Origin: a virus
DNA length: 35,659 nt
Direction: 5' to 3' (one strand)
IMG/VR virus record: IMGVR_UViG_3300029267_003811
Location: 1 to 35,659 of that record
The notes beneath the pieces are model-generated. The model worked only from the letters and a program-made list of their open reading frames with translations. It was not told where the DNA came from and did not search any database. The translations under genes and the position numbers were made by a program. Shown here piece after piece: positions 6,212 to 13,824 of the stretch (position 1 is its first letter; each line of letters starts with the position of its first letter).

Positions 6212-6840
6212 CCGCCTCGCGCCCGCGTGCGGACAAGGGCGCCGCGCACGATCTGACCGTAGCCGGTCGGGAGCGTTGCGGAGCGGCGCGGGTGAAGCAC
6301 GGAGTCTACCGCTTCTTGGAGACCGGCCTCTTCCTTCGCTGCGCGAGCTGCCCCGCGGAGATCGCCGCGGCGTGCGAGTCCCGGGACGAGTCCGCCGCGA
6401 GCTGCCCGGTGCTGGCCGCGGCGGTGGAGGGCCTGCGCGCGGCGATCCTGGCGGAGCCATGGGTAGCCGAGACCGACCGCCCGCTGGTGGCGGAATACCT
6501 GAAGACGGTGGCGGTGCTGGCGCTGATCGACCGCGCGGTGGGGCTGGACGGGGCGCTGGTGACGCGCGAGGTGGAGCGTCCCCGGCCGGACCGGGACGAC
6601 CCGACGCAGAGCTATCCGAAGAAGGTGGTAGAGCACGACGTGCACCCGCTGCTGCGCCTGCGGCCGGCGTACACGGCGAAGCTCAAGGACTTGTCCGAGG
6701 CGCTGGGCTTGAGCCCGAAGGGCCGGCACGGCCTGGGGGTGTTCCGGCCGGACGCCGCCGCTCGGGAGGTCTCCCTGGCGGACATCAGCCGCGAAGGGTC
6801 GGCGGACGACCCGGAAAAGGAGCAATCCCATGCCGAATAA
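6208..6840 (+). CDS. terS: Probable small terminase subunit
   Basis: This 210-residue protein starts at ATG 6208; a GAAGGG tract at 6193-6198 may be the ribosome site. Residues 33-60 contain cysteines (LRCASCPAEIAAACESR). A helical middle (LVAEYLKTVAVLALIDRAV) leads to VHPLLRLRPAYTAKLKDLSEALGLSPKGR. That last block resembles the C-terminal signature of P27-type small terminases (hP..kilr.....l..La.eLGLtP.aR). The small subunit recognises phage DNA and hands it to the large subunit. The position two to four genes before the large terminase supports this. The cysteine segment is not typical. Confidence 0.55.
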   Translation: MTASRPRADKGAAHDLTVAGRERCGAARVKHGVYRFLETGLFLRCASCPAEIAAACESRDESAASCPVLAAAVEGLRAAILAEPWVAETDRPLVAEYLKTVAVLALIDRAVGLDGALVTREVERPRPDRDDPTQSYPKKVVEHDVHPLLRLRPAYTAKLKDLSEALGLSPKGRHGLGVFRPDAAAREVSLADISREGSADDPEKEQSHAE

Positions 6841-7270
6841 CACCGAAAACCCCCCGGAGAAAACCTGCCGGAACTGCGCCCGGTTGAAGGTGCGCATCCG
6901 CCGGCTGGGCGCGGAGCTGGTGCGGCTGGAGCAGGCCGGGCCGGAGCTGGTGCGCTTCATGGGCGAGCTCGACCGGCTGCGCGGGCGGCTGGCGAGCGCC
7001 GGCTGTCCGGGCGAGACGCTGGCCGACCAGGTGGACATGGCGGCGGCGGCCAGCGGCCGCATGGGCTGGCTGCTCCACAGTCCCGAGGCGCCGCTGGTGC
7101 TCTCGAAGCGCCTCCCCGGGCTGACCGTGGCCGCGGCGGTGGACGTGCTCTCCGCGCTGCGGGGCATCCTGCCGGAGGTCTCGGTGCGCTTCACTCAGCG
7201 GGACGGCGAGCCGCCGTCGCCGCAGGAACCGGAGCAGAAGGAGGAGAACGATGGTGTTGAGCCCGGTTAG
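6830..7270 (+). CDS. Hypothetical coiled-coil protein
   Basis: The 146-residue product starts at ATG 6830, inside the end of the previous gene, with an AAAAGGAG ribosome site. A CRNC pair at residues 13-16 is followed by a coiled coil (LKVRIRRLGAELVRLEQAG). The middle has LVLSKRLPGLTVAAAVDVLSALR, and the C-terminal tail is acidic (PQEPEQKEENDG). It lies between the two terminase genes in the packaging block. No family was recognised; an accessory packaging role is only positional inference. Confidence 0.65.
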   Translation: MPNNTENPPEKTCRNCARLKVRIRRLGAELVRLEQAGPELVRFMGELDRLRGRLASAGCPGETLADQVDMAAAASGRMGWLLHSPEAPLVLSKRLPGLTVAAAVDVLSALRGILPEVSVRFTQRDGEPPSPQEPEQKEENDGVEPG

Positions 7271-7304
7271 TGATTGGCCTTTCAGTGCAGAAAAGGAGGG
7301 GAAG

Positions 7305-7706
7305 ATGAGCGGCGCTGAGCGCGCGATGTTGACCCTGGCTGGGTACGGCTGCAGTATTGAGATATGCTGCGCCACGTGCGCCCACGCCCAGGCCGAGGGG
7401 GAAAGGTGGAACCTGGGCGGGGATGTCCGGTGCGGCCGGATCCGTCTCCCCCTCCCGGGCGGCGAGCCCGGGTCGACGTATCACCCCCAGGTGCACCCCC
7501 TGGGGAGCTGCAAGTTCCACGAAAAGTCGAAGCTCCCGCCCGCCTATCTGACGAGGGACATGATAGACGATCTCCCTGTGGCGGATCGCGTGAAACTCTT
7601 CGCCGTCAACTCCGAAGCCGCCGCCGCGGGCTCCGCTCAGCTGCTGGCCCGGAACATCCTGGCGGCCAAAAAATCGGAAGGAGGGGATGATGCCCCGAAA
7701 GAATAG
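7305..7706 (+). CDS. Hypothetical cysteine/histidine-rich protein
   Basis: The product has 133 residues from ATG 7305, behind AAAAGGAGGGG. An upstream ATG at 7251, also behind a good GGAGGAG site, would give 151 residues, and the two cannot be separated by sequence alone. The N-terminal half has CSIEICCATCAHAQ, then RCGRI and GSCKFHEK. This C/H spacing could bind one or two zinc ions. The C-terminal half is helical (DDLPVADRVKLFAVN, AGSAQLLARNIL). It sits in the packaging block before a small basic protein and the large terminase. Function is unknown. Confidence 0.65.
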   Translation: MSGAERAMLTLAGYGCSIEICCATCAHAQAEGERWNLGGDVRCGRIRLPLPGGEPGSTYHPQVHPLGSCKFHEKSKLPPAYLTRDMIDDLPVADRVKLFAVNSEAAAAGSAQLLARNILAAKKSEGGDDAPKE

Positions 7707-7920
7707 GGCCGCGCGGCCGTCCGAATCCGACCACCTCGCGGAACTGGAGGACGCCGTCGGCCGGCTCATGCCGGCTGACGCCAAGCGCCGGGCGCGCGAG
7801 CTCGCGCGCAGCGCCGACCGCTGGCGCGAGGAGCACCTCCGCCGGCTGGCCGGGAGGAATCCGCCGGGCAGGAAGGCCGCCCCGAAACCCGAGCGGCCCC
7901 GGACCCCGGCCCGGCGATGA
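7687..7920 (+). CDS. Small basic hypothetical protein before the large terminase
   Basis: This 77-residue protein starts at ATG 7687 (or 7690), with a GGAAGGAGGGG ribosome site. It is highly charged, with an Arg/Ala-rich helix (KRRARELARSADRWREEH) and a Pro/Lys/Arg tail (GRKAAPKPERPRTPARR) that could contact DNA. It overlaps the large terminase start by four bases (ATGA). It may be a packaging accessory, but no family was recognised. Confidence 0.6.
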   Translation: MMPRKNRAARPSESDHLAELEDAVGRLMPADAKRRARELARSADRWREEHLRRLAGRNPPGRKAAPKPERPRTPARR

Positions 7921-9380
7921 TCGACATCATCCGCTACTGTCGCGACGAGCGGCTGCTGGGCTTCGATCTCTGGCCGGCGCAGGAGTGCATGCTGCGCGCG
8001 GCCTTCGGCCTGGAGATGCCGCCGGAACTCGTGCCCCTCTGGCACCAGCTGGCCGAGACCGACCGACCCTATGAGCCCCGGCGCTACTCACAGATCGTGT
8101 GGGCGGTGGGCCGGCAGAGCGGCAAGAGCCGCCTGGTCCGCGCCGCCGCCGGCTACCAGGGGCTGGTCGAGGACCCGGCGCAGCACCTGGCCGAGACCGA
8201 GTACGCGATGGTCCCGGTAGTGGCCACCAGCCAGGGCCAGGCGCGGAGGGTCTGCGTGGCCCCGCTGACCCGCGAGCTCCTGGCCTCTCCGGCGCTCGCG
8301 CGCGAGGTCGTCCGGGACGACAACCGCGCCCGCGACGGCGCCGAGTACACCTCCGTCGACCAGGTGGTCTTCCGGAACCGCACGCTGGTCCACGCCGTTC
8401 CGTGTAACTCCCGGGCGGCCCGCGGCTACCCGGCGCCGGCGATCGTCTTTGAGGAGATCGCCCACTACGCCCGCGAGACCGGCTCGACCCGCGCCGACGT
8501 GGAGGTCATGCGCGCGGTGATGCCGTCGCTTCGCGTCTTCCGCAACCTGGGGAAGAGCCGGGTCTGGATGATCTCCAGCCCCCAGGCCCGCGACGGCGCG
8601 TTCCACGAGGCCTACGCCCGGCGCGAGGAGCGCCGCGAGTGGCAGCTCACCATGCGCGCGCCCACCTGGGCCATCGACCCCGCCTGGGACCCGGCCCAGT
8701 GGGCCTCCGAGCGCGAGGCTGACCCGCTGGGCTTCGCCATCGAGTACGGCGCCGAGTTCGCCGAGATGATCGAGGGCCTGTTCTTCCGCGAGGACGTGGA
8801 CGCCGCGCTGGCGCGGCGCGGGCCGCTGCCTCCCGAGGCCTCGCGCGTCTATTGGGGGCGCATCGACCCGGCTTTCGTCCGCGACAGGTTCGGCGTGGGC
8901 GTGGGCCACCGAGAGGGCGAGCACTGCCGGGTGGATCTCCTGGAGGCGGTGGCGCCGCCGGCCGGCGGCGCGGTGGACCTGGCCGGGGTGCTGCGCCTGG
9001 TGGAGCGGCTGCACCGCGAGTACCGGCCGCGGAAGTGGCGCACCGACCAGTACGCCGGCGAGCCCATCGCCCAGCTCCTGCGCGCCAAGGGCATCCCGGT
9101 GGAGGTCCAGCCCTGGGGCGCCGGCTACAAGAAGACCATCTACTCGACGTTCGTCTCGCTGGTCAAGCGCCGGCGCTTCGAGGCGCCTTGGAGCGCGTTG
9201 GCCGACCGCGAGCTCATCCGGCTGCAGCAGCGGGTCTCAAAAAGCGGACAGGTGACCATCGGCCACCCGGCCGGCTCCGGCGAGAGCGACGACCTGGCCG
9301 ACGTGTGCGCGGGGCTGGCCCACGACTGCATGACCGAGCGCCAGCGCCGCCGGCGCGACTGGGGCGCCCAGCCGTTGTGA
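7917..9380 (+). CDS. terL: Terminase large subunit
   Basis: A 487-residue packaging motor and nuclease. The ATPase half has a Walker A-like VGRQSGKS (residues 64-71) and Walker B AIVFEE with E179/E180 as catalytic candidates, followed by a motif III-like WMISSPQ. The nuclease half has an RNase H-like strand GRIDPAF with D317, and a late acidic pair in GESDDLADV (D458, D459). These are the expected metal ligands. It pumps DNA into the prohead through the portal and cuts it. The start ATG 7917 overlaps the previous gene. Confidence 0.92.
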   Translation: MIDIIRYCRDERLLGFDLWPAQECMLRAAFGLEMPPELVPLWHQLAETDRPYEPRRYSQIVWAVGRQSGKSRLVRAAAGYQGLVEDPAQHLAETEYAMVPVVATSQGQARRVCVAPLTRELLASPALAREVVRDDNRARDGAEYTSVDQVVFRNRTLVHAVPCNSRAARGYPAPAIVFEEIAHYARETGSTRADVEVMRAVMPSLRVFRNLGKSRVWMISSPQARDGAFHEAYARREERREWQLTMRAPTWAIDPAWDPAQWASEREADPLGFAIEYGAEFAEMIEGLFFREDVDAALARRGPLPPEASRVYWGRIDPAFVRDRFGVGVGHREGEHCRVDLLEAVAPPAGGAVDLAGVLRLVERLHREYRPRKWRTDQYAGEPIAQLLRAKGIPVEVQPWGAGYKKTIYSTFVSLVKRRRFEAPWSALADRELIRLQQRVSKSGQVTIGHPAGSGESDDLADVCAGLAHDCMTERQRRRRDWGAQPL

Positions 9381-9485
9381 CGATAATTCCGGATTTTGTC
9401 AATTTCGGCTTCCCCGCTCCCGATAAAATAACTGGAAGCCAGTGCTCTTGACGCGCGCTTTGCGGGCGGCGCGGCGGGGTGCGGT
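9381..9485 (+). promoter_or_regulatory. AT-richer gap between terminase and portal, weak promoter candidate
   Basis: This 105-base gap is the only sizeable one in the packaging-head run. TTGTCA (9396-9401) could be a -35, and the AT-rich GATAAAAT (9422-9429) a -10, but the distance (about 20-22 bases) is longer than the usual 17. It may be a weak promoter for the head genes. No hairpin was seen. Confidence 0.25.
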
Positions 9486-11033
9486 GTGTCTCTCTCCGAC
9501 GAGCAGGTCCGGAATTTCGTCCGCCAGCGCATCCTCTCCTCCTCTGCGCGGCGCACCCTCGCGCGCACTTGGCTCGACTACTACCAGGGCGACCAAGCCC
9601 AGCACGTCCCCAAGAACCCCGACGAGTCCGAGGACCACTTCCGGAAGCGGCCCAAGGTCACCGTCAACCTGACCCGCCGGATTATCGACGCCAAGAGCTG
9701 CCTGTACGACCAGGGCGCCGAGCGCGACTCGGCCGACCCGGTGGTCCGGCAGCTGTGGGCCGACGTGGACATCGACGAGCGGCTGCGCGAGGCCGACCCG
9801 ATGGTCCGGCTCTGCGGCGACCTGGTGGTCTTCCCCGACTACGTGCTGCCTTCCCGGGGCATCTGGCCGTCGCTCAAGCGATGGCTCTTCGGCCTTCCCG
9901 ACGCCGGCCGCTTCATGTGGCACGTCTACACGCCGGACCGGGTGGAGGTGGACGTCGACCCGGACTTCCCGGACGTCCCGCGGCTGCTGGCGGTCTTCTG
10001 GCCGGCGCTCGACGCGAAGGGCGTCCAGGTGATCCGCTCGCAGGTCTGGAGCGCCGAAAAGGTATGGAGCTTCTCGGCGGACCGGCAGGAACGGGTCGAG
10101 CCGCATCCCTTCCGGAGAATCCCCTTCGCGGTGCTCCGCGGCGAGAGGAACTGGACCGCGGACTTTTGGGGGCGCGGCGAGGCCGCCAACATCGTGCCGC
10201 AGAACCAGGAGATCAACCGGCTGTGTTCCTCCCTGGAATGGCTGGTGCTCTGTCAGAGCCACGGCCAGTGGGTGATCAAGAACGCGCCGGAGAACTGGAA
10301 GCCCAAGCTCGGCACCGACCAGGTGCTGTTGATTTACGACGAGGACGAGACCATCAAGAGCGACGTGCAGCTCATCGCCCCCTCGGCGGACCCCGAGGGC
10401 ATGCGCGCCTCCATCGACTGGCTGGCGGACAAGCTGGCCGAGTCCGCGGACGTGCCTTCCGGCGCCTACCGGCTGGACGTCAACCGCCAGAGCGGCGCCT
10501 CGCTCATCGAGAAGCGCTTCTCCACCGACCGCTATCGCCGCCGCCGCCGGCCCCAAGCCCGGGCCTGGGAGCGCGAGCTGGCCGCGCTGGCCCGCATCGT
10601 ATGGGCCGGCCGCACCGGCCAGCCCCTGCCGGCCGACGTCCCGGAGATCCGGGTCAACTGGTCCGAGCCCGACCCGCCGCAGCAGACCGTCGACCGGGTG
10701 GCCCGCGAGGAGCACGAGCTGCGCACCGGCCAGTCCACCGTCCCGCAGCAGCTCCGTCGACACGATCCCGACCTCACCATCGAGGAGGCCGAGCGCCGCC
10801 ACCGCGCGAACCTGGCCTATAACCGCTCGACCGCCGCCGCGCTCACCGAGGGCGCGGGGAGCGGCGAGCCGGTGACCCCCGAGGCCCGCGCGCTGGCCGC
10901 CGCCGCCGTGGCCGCCGCCGCCGGCGGGCCCGAGCCGCCGCCGTCCGGCGGGGGGGGCGGCGGCGATAGCGGCGAGGCGGTGGTAATGCCGACCATCGGC
11001 AGCAACTACCTGACCAAGCGGGAGGGCACGTGA
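9486..11033 (+). CDS. Portal protein (SPP1 gp6-like)
   Basis: The 515-residue product starts at GTG 9486. The N-terminal pattern (WLDYYQGDQAQHVPKNP) and the segment VTVNLTRRIIDAKSCLYDQ match portals of the SPP1 gp6 type. PQNQEINRLCSSLEWL and the helix ASIDWLADKLAESADVPSGAY are typical of the stem/wing region. The C-terminal 80 residues are Ala/Pro/Gly-rich and end in MPTIGSNYLTKREGT. Twelve copies should form the ring at the packaging vertex. The gene overlaps the next by GTGA. Placement between terminase and head-morphogenesis protein is canonical. Confidence 0.88.
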   Translation: MSLSDEQVRNFVRQRILSSSARRTLARTWLDYYQGDQAQHVPKNPDESEDHFRKRPKVTVNLTRRIIDAKSCLYDQGAERDSADPVVRQLWADVDIDERLREADPMVRLCGDLVVFPDYVLPSRGIWPSLKRWLFGLPDAGRFMWHVYTPDRVEVDVDPDFPDVPRLLAVFWPALDAKGVQVIRSQVWSAEKVWSFSADRQERVEPHPFRRIPFAVLRGERNWTADFWGRGEAANIVPQNQEINRLCSSLEWLVLCQSHGQWVIKNAPENWKPKLGTDQVLLIYDEDETIKSDVQLIAPSADPEGMRASIDWLADKLAESADVPSGAYRLDVNRQSGASLIEKRFSTDRYRRRRRPQARAWERELAALARIVWAGRTGQPLPADVPEIRVNWSEPDPPQQTVDRVAREEHELRTGQSTVPQQLRRHDPDLTIEEAERRHRANLAYNRSTAAALTEGAGSGEPVTPEARALAAAAVAAAAGGPEPPPSGGGGGGDSGEAVVMPTIGSNYLTKREGT

Positions 11034-12001
11034 GCCGCGCCGGCGACCTCGACCGCCTGGCCGCGGCCATGACCCGCGAGGCGCGCACGCTGGCCGAGCG
11101 CGCCGGGGTGGCCGCCGCGCGCGTGGCCCGGCCGTACCTCGACCGGATGCTCGACCGGGCCCGCTCGCTCGCCCTCGGCTCGCCGTCCTCCGGCCGGCTC
11201 GTCGCGCTGCGCCGCGAGCTCCGCGAGACCGCCGGCGAGATGGCCTGGCGGCTGGCCGGCGCGGGGAACCGCGACTCCTGGGCCTTCCCCCGGGTGGTCG
11301 AGGCGCTGCGGGCCTCGCATCGCGCCGTCCGCCCGGTGCTGGCGCTGGTCGGGGTGGAGGCGCTGCCTCCCGACGTGGACGCGGTGGCCCGCGCCCTCCA
11401 GGACCTCGACGGCACCTTCCGCGCGGCGGGCCGCGAGATGGCCGACGCGGTGGCCGACGAGCTGGTGCGCATGACCACCCGCGGCGCCGACGCCCGGGAG
11501 GTCGCCCGCCGGCTCACCGCCTCCGGCCTCATCGAGCCTTTGAGCGGCATGAACCCGGTGGTCCGCGCGGCCACCATCGCCGACACCGAGGTGATGCGCG
11601 TCTATCGCCAGACGGTGGAGGACCGCGCCGCGCGCGCCCCGGCGCTCACCCACCGCCGGATGGTCGGGCCGGTCACCGCCTCCACCAGCCGGCTCTGCCG
11701 CACTTTCGTGGGCCGGGTGATGAGCATCGAGGACTGGCGGACCGCCGGATGGCGGTTCGAGGGCGAGCACGGCGGCCGGGGCATGCACCCGCGCTGCCGG
11801 CACGGGCTGCAGCCGATGCGCCCCGAGTGGCTGGGGCGGTCGGACGGCGATCGCGCGCGGACCGGCCCCTTCGCCAACCAGGTGGCCCGCGAGCACGACG
11901 CGGACTCGTCGCTGCCGGAGATCACCTGGGACGAGTTCAAGCGCCTGCCGGCCTCTGAGCGCATCGGGCGCTCCGACCGCGGCTGGCGGCTGGTGGCCTG
12001 A
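11030..12001 (+). CDS. Head morphogenesis protein (SPP1 gp7 / Mu gpF-like)
   Basis: This 323-residue protein starts at GTG 11030, overlapping the portal stop. The N-terminal two thirds are Ala/Arg-rich helices. The C-terminal third has the signature of the gp7/gpF family: RAATIADTEVMRVYRQT, then a Cys (RLCRTFVGRV), and the HPRCRHGLQPM block. Homologues are minor virion or ejection-associated proteins brought in with the portal. A low-complexity, high-GC N-terminus is normal in this genome. Confidence 0.82.
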   Translation: MSRAGDLDRLAAAMTREARTLAERAGVAAARVARPYLDRMLDRARSLALGSPSSGRLVALRRELRETAGEMAWRLAGAGNRDSWAFPRVVEALRASHRAVRPVLALVGVEALPPDVDAVARALQDLDGTFRAAGREMADAVADELVRMTTRGADAREVARRLTASGLIEPLSGMNPVVRAATIADTEVMRVYRQTVEDRAARAPALTHRRMVGPVTASTSRLCRTFVGRVMSIEDWRTAGWRFEGEHGGRGMHPRCRHGLQPMRPEWLGRSDGDRARTGPFANQVAREHDADSSLPEITWDEFKRLPASERIGRSDRGWRLVA

Positions 12002-12002
12002 G

Positions 12003-12149
12003 ATGGCCGCCGCGCTCCGTGAGTTTCTGCCCGTCCGGGATCTCCCCGGGCGGCCGGCCGGCGAGACGCCGTCCGGGGAAGGCCCGCGCCGCGTGCGGGA
12101 AGGCTCCATGACCGGGGCGGCAGCCTCGCCGCCGGGGAGAAGGAGGTAG
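12003..12149 (+). CDS. Possible 48-residue protein between head genes
   Basis: This short frame starts at ATG 12003, right after the upstream TGA, and ends in TAG 12147-12149, inside the scaffold gene's ribosome site. It is Pro/Arg/Gly-rich with no hydrophobic core. It could be translated by coupling, or the DNA may be merely spacer (it also contains the dyad-like CCGGGCGGCCGG). No family was recognised. Confidence 0.3.
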   Translation: MAAALREFLPVRDLPGRPAGETPSGEGPRRVREGSMTGAAASPPGRRR

Positions 12150-12153
12150 GTCC

Positions 12154-12717
12154 ATGCCCAGGTTCGAGAAGGTGGAGGAGGCGCAGGCGGCGCACGACGA
12201 CCTCGAGAAGCGGCTGGCCGAGATGGAGAAGGACAAGGCCAAGCTGAACGCCGAGAACGCCTCGCGCCGCAAGGCCGCCGAGGAGCTCGAGGCCGAGGTC
12301 GCGCGCTTGAAGCGCGAGGGCGAGGGCGACGCCAAGAAGGCGGTCCGCGCCGAGCTCGAGGCCGAGTGGAAGGCCGACCGCGAGAAGCTCGAGGCCGAGA
12401 AGGAGAGTGCGTTGGCTGAGAAGGAAAGCGCCATCCGGCGGCTCACCCTCGAGGGGGCCGCCGCCCGGGCGGGCTTCAAGGACCCGGCCGACGCGGTCAA
12501 GCTCCTGCCGGCCGACGTGGAGGCCGGCCAGGAGGCCGAGGCCGTGAAAGCGCTGGCCGAGAAGTACCCGGCCCTGCTGGGCACTCCCGCCGGCGGGCCG
12601 GACACCTCCCCCGGAGGCGCCGGCGGCTCGCCCGGCTTCAAGCTGGAGAACGGCAAGCCGACCACCTTCGAGGACATCGACAAGAACATGGGAGCAGTGA
12701 TCAGCGGCAGCAACTGA
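12154..12717 (+). CDS. Capsid scaffolding protein
   Basis: This 187-residue protein starts at ATG 12154, behind AGAAGGAGGTAGG. About 90 residues form a charged coiled coil (HDDLEKRLAEMEKDKAKLN onward). This is followed by LTLEGAAARAGFKDPADAVKLLPADV, a block seen in phage scaffold families, and a flexible Gly/Pro segment before FEDIDKNMGAV. Scaffolds direct prohead assembly and leave before or during packaging. Its position just before the major capsid gene and its composition support the call. Confidence 0.85.
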   Translation: MPRFEKVEEAQAAHDDLEKRLAEMEKDKAKLNAENASRRKAAEELEAEVARLKREGEGDAKKAVRAELEAEWKADREKLEAEKESALAEKESAIRRLTLEGAAARAGFKDPADAVKLLPADVEAGQEAEAVKALAEKYPALLGTPAGGPDTSPGGAGGSPGFKLENGKPTTFEDIDKNMGAVISGSN

Positions 12718-12772
12718 AGCGCGCCGGTAGAGGCGGGCGCACAGGTCAGGGGTCGCGTTGTGAGGACGAAAG

Positions 12773-13711
12773 ATGGCCTTCACCGTAGTCACTCAGAGCA
12801 ACGTGGCCAACACCGTGCTGCCGGCGCTCGCCGCCAAGGCGCTCCAGCAGCTCACCAGTCACCGCTACCTGGCGACGCTCATCGGGCGAGCCGTGGATCT
12901 CTCCCCCGAGACGCCCAGGCAGAAGGGCGACGTCATCCGGGTGATGACCCCGAGCACCTTCTCGGCCAACGACAAGGCCGAGAACGCCGAGGTCACCGTC
13001 CAGGCGGGCACCATCGGCACCTCGAACTTGACCATCGACAAGTGGAAGGAGGTGTCCATCCGCATCGGGGACAAGGCCAAGCTGTTCAGCTCCGCGGACA
13101 TGATCAGCCAGTTCGGCACCAACGCCGGCATGGCGCTGATCCGGCAGGTGAACAGCGACCTGCTGGGCGAGTACGCCTCGGCCGGCGGCACCGCCGTGGG
13201 CACCTACGGCGCGGCGCTGACCGCCGCGGTGATGCGCACGCTCTGGCAGCAGATGTCCGACGCCGAGCTGCCGTCCGAGGATCGGTTCGTGGTCATCCCG
13301 CCGGTCGCCTACGCGGACCTGTTGGCCATCGCCGAGTTCACGAAGACCAACGAGTACGGCTCGCAGGCCCCGCAGCAGCAAGGCGAGCTGGGCGACCTCT
13401 ACGGGATGAAGTGCCACTGGAATCCCGGGGTGCCCACCACCACGGTCAGCTCGGCCACGCGCTACCACGGCATCGCCTTCCAGCGGAACTGCATCGTCTG
13501 GGCGCCGGTGACCGCCGAGCTGCCCGACCCGCGGAACGGCGTCATCGCCGCTACGGCGACGCTGGCCGACTCCGACGGGCGGCCCAACGGGTTCAGCGTG
13601 CGCACCATGCTGGGCTACGACCAGAAGGAAATGTGCCACGTTCTGACCTTCGACCTGCTCTACGGGGTCCTGACCGCCCGCGCCGCGGGGGTCTTCGAGG
13701 TCAGGCGCTAG
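12773..13711 (+). CDS. Major capsid protein
   Basis: The 312-residue product starts at ATG 12773 and has the usual major-capsid length. The segments QGTIGTSNLTIDKWK-like (AGTIGTSNLTIDKW), VSIRIGDKAKLFSSADM and RFVVIPPVAYADLLAI match P22-coat-like/HK97-fold capsid families. VLTFDLLYGVLTARAAGVFEV is the standard terminal strand pattern. It should form the shell with the upstream scaffold. Two strong hairpins directly follow, consistent with a highly expressed gene whose transcript is stabilised or terminated. Confidence 0.88.
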   Translation: MAFTVVTQSNVANTVLPALAAKALQQLTSHRYLATLIGRAVDLSPETPRQKGDVIRVMTPSTFSANDKAENAEVTVQAGTIGTSNLTIDKWKEVSIRIGDKAKLFSSADMISQFGTNAGMALIRQVNSDLLGEYASAGGTAVGTYGAALTAAVMRTLWQQMSDAELPSEDRFVVIPPVAYADLLAIAEFTKTNEYGSQAPQQQGELGDLYGMKCHWNPGVPTTTVSSATRYHGIAFQRNCIVWAPVTAELPDPRNGVIAATATLADSDGRPNGFSVRTMLGYDQKEMCHVLTFDLLYGVLTARAAGVFEVRR

Positions 13712-13713
13712 CG

Positions 13714-13733
13714 CTCCGGCCGGGCGGCCGGAG
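13714..13733 (+). terminator. Hairpin 1 after the major capsid gene
   Basis: CTCCGGCC-GGGC-GGCCGGAG is a perfect 8-bp stem with a four-base loop, two bases after the capsid stop. Only GTT follows, so a classical T tract is lacking. It may be an attenuator or an mRNA-protecting stem. Confidence 0.6.
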
Positions 13734-13774
13734 GTTGCGACCCGCCGGCCTAACCCGTCCGCCGACGCCGTCGC

Positions 13775-13800
13775 GGGGGCGCCCTCCCCAGGGCGTCCCC
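13775..13800 (+). terminator. Hairpin 2 before the sugar cassette
   Basis: An 11-bp stem (GGGGGCGCCCT against AGGGCGTCCCC, with one G-U pair) and a CCCC loop lie 60 bases beyond hairpin 1. No T tract follows. Together the two stems would reduce read-through from the capsid gene into the radical SAM gene at 13825. Confidence 0.6.
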
Positions 13801-13824
13801 CGGCGGCGGAACTAGAGAGGAGCG

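Noticed and set aside
6091-7194. A 367-codon minus-strand open frame opposite the small terminase region
   Set aside because: Low-complexity Arg/Pro/Ser product and antisense to two coupled genes; typical of stop-poor GC-rich DNA.
9399-10802. A long open frame on the minus strand (467 codons) opposite the portal gene
   Set aside because: It mirrors the portal's codon phase in very GC-rich DNA, has no plausible ribosome site or motif, and the plus-strand portal is well supported.
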